DNA of 64,000 nt from contig NZ_CP078145.1 in assembly GCF_019222765.1 (NCBI RefSeq), positions 2,852,001 through 2,916,000 on the forward strand, written 5' to 3'. Shown one piece after another: positions 63,768 to 64,000 of the stretch; position 1 is the stretch's first letter; every line of letters starts with the position of its first letter. The notes below the pieces were generated by a model. The model saw only the letters and a list, made by a program, of their open reading frames with translations, was not told the origin of the DNA and searched no databases. This stretch comes from Nocardia iowensis. Its GTDB lineage: Bacteria > Actinomycetota > Actinomycetes > Mycobacteriales > Mycobacteriaceae. Both the position numbers and the translations under genes were made by a program.

Positions 63768-64000
63768 GCCGTGCCGCGCTACGCATCCTCGATCCCGGGC
63801 CGTTGAGCACCATTCAGGACCTCGGCAGGCCCGGCTGGTTCTCGATCGGTGTCGGGGTATCCGGTGCGGCCGATCGGCGTTCACTGAAACTGGCGAATCG
63901 ACTCCTCGGCAATCCCGAGGATGCTGCGGGCATCGAAATTTTGCTCGGCGGACTGGAACTCGTGGCCGAAGGGCCGGTGCTGCTCGCGGTGACCGGTGCC
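63764..64000 (+). CDS. pxpC: 5-oxoprolinase subunit PxpC (biotin-dependent carboxylase-like), partial
   Basis: Only the first 79 codons are inside the window. They start SRAALRILDPGPLSTIQDLG, then RPGWFSIGVGVSGAADRRS and NPEDAAGIEILLGG, which is the conserved N-terminus of KipA/PxpC proteins. ATG 63764 overlaps the pxpB stop (ATGA). The remaining two thirds or more lie beyond base 64000. Confidence 0.93.
   Translation, partial: MSRAALRILDPGPLSTIQDLGRPGWFSIGVGVSGAADRRSLKLANRLLGNPEDAAGIEILLGGLELVAEGPVLLAVTGA

Overview
The window is high-GC actinobacterial chromosome, most likely Nocardia or a close relative in the Mycobacteriales. The evidence is the GC-rich coding with many GTG starts, the actinobacterial insertion helix in the 23S rRNA, and a gene order that matches the Mycobacterium tuberculosis block Rv1691-Rv1701 plus Rv1708-Rv1713. 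I see no insertion sequence, integrase, tRNA or CRISPR array.

Layout. 1-2160: the 3' part of a 23S rRNA gene, 5S rRNA and a strong terminator. 2276-24600: a housekeeping block on the plus strand: an RGG-repeat TPR protein, a secreted peptide, a HAD phosphatase, tlyA, nadK, recN, then steA, steB/mctB, pyrG, a NUDIX gene, xerD, parA, scpA, scpB, rluB, cmk and der. Two minus-strand genes interrupt it (an SRPBCC protein and an M23 peptidase). Many junctions are GTGA or ATGA overlaps, so translation is probably coupled. Several proteins carry long disordered N-terminal extensions. 24740-33070: accessory metabolism and regulation (AraC, a papain-fold protein, an acyl-ACP thioesterase homologue, a polyol dehydrogenase, an amidohydrolase, IclR, an orphan lysin, CsbD).

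33235-37278 is a compact envelope-stress type operon: an ECF sigma factor, a zinc anti-sigma-like/Asp23 fusion, several further Asp23 or Asp23-like proteins and three membrane proteins. 37628-41497 holds a STAS protein converging on a receiver/PP2C phosphatase, a CHASE3 histidine kinase and a stand-alone receiver, which together look like a partner-switching and phosphorelay module. 42673-47497 holds a drug-type MFS pump with fused beta-sandwich domains and several small enzymes.

47730-55423 is the most interesting accessory unit. A tandem-duplicated HxlR-type regulator precedes an operon of carotenoid oxygenase, LLM-class oxidoreductase, thiolase, acyl-CoA synthetase and a second thiolase. 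The same 21-bp pseudo-palindrome lies in front of the regulator and, inverted, directly on a consensus promoter in front of the operon. This looks like a self-contained, ligand-controlled pathway for cleaving and degrading an unknown (apo)carotenoid- or stilbene-like compound. 55642-64000 carries an unknown membrane protein, a MerR-controlled mycothiol-type enzyme, a TIGR00027-type methyltransferase, a second MerR gene with an unusually structured upstream region, and a GntR/MFS/pxpB/pxpC 5-oxoproline locus cut by the window end.
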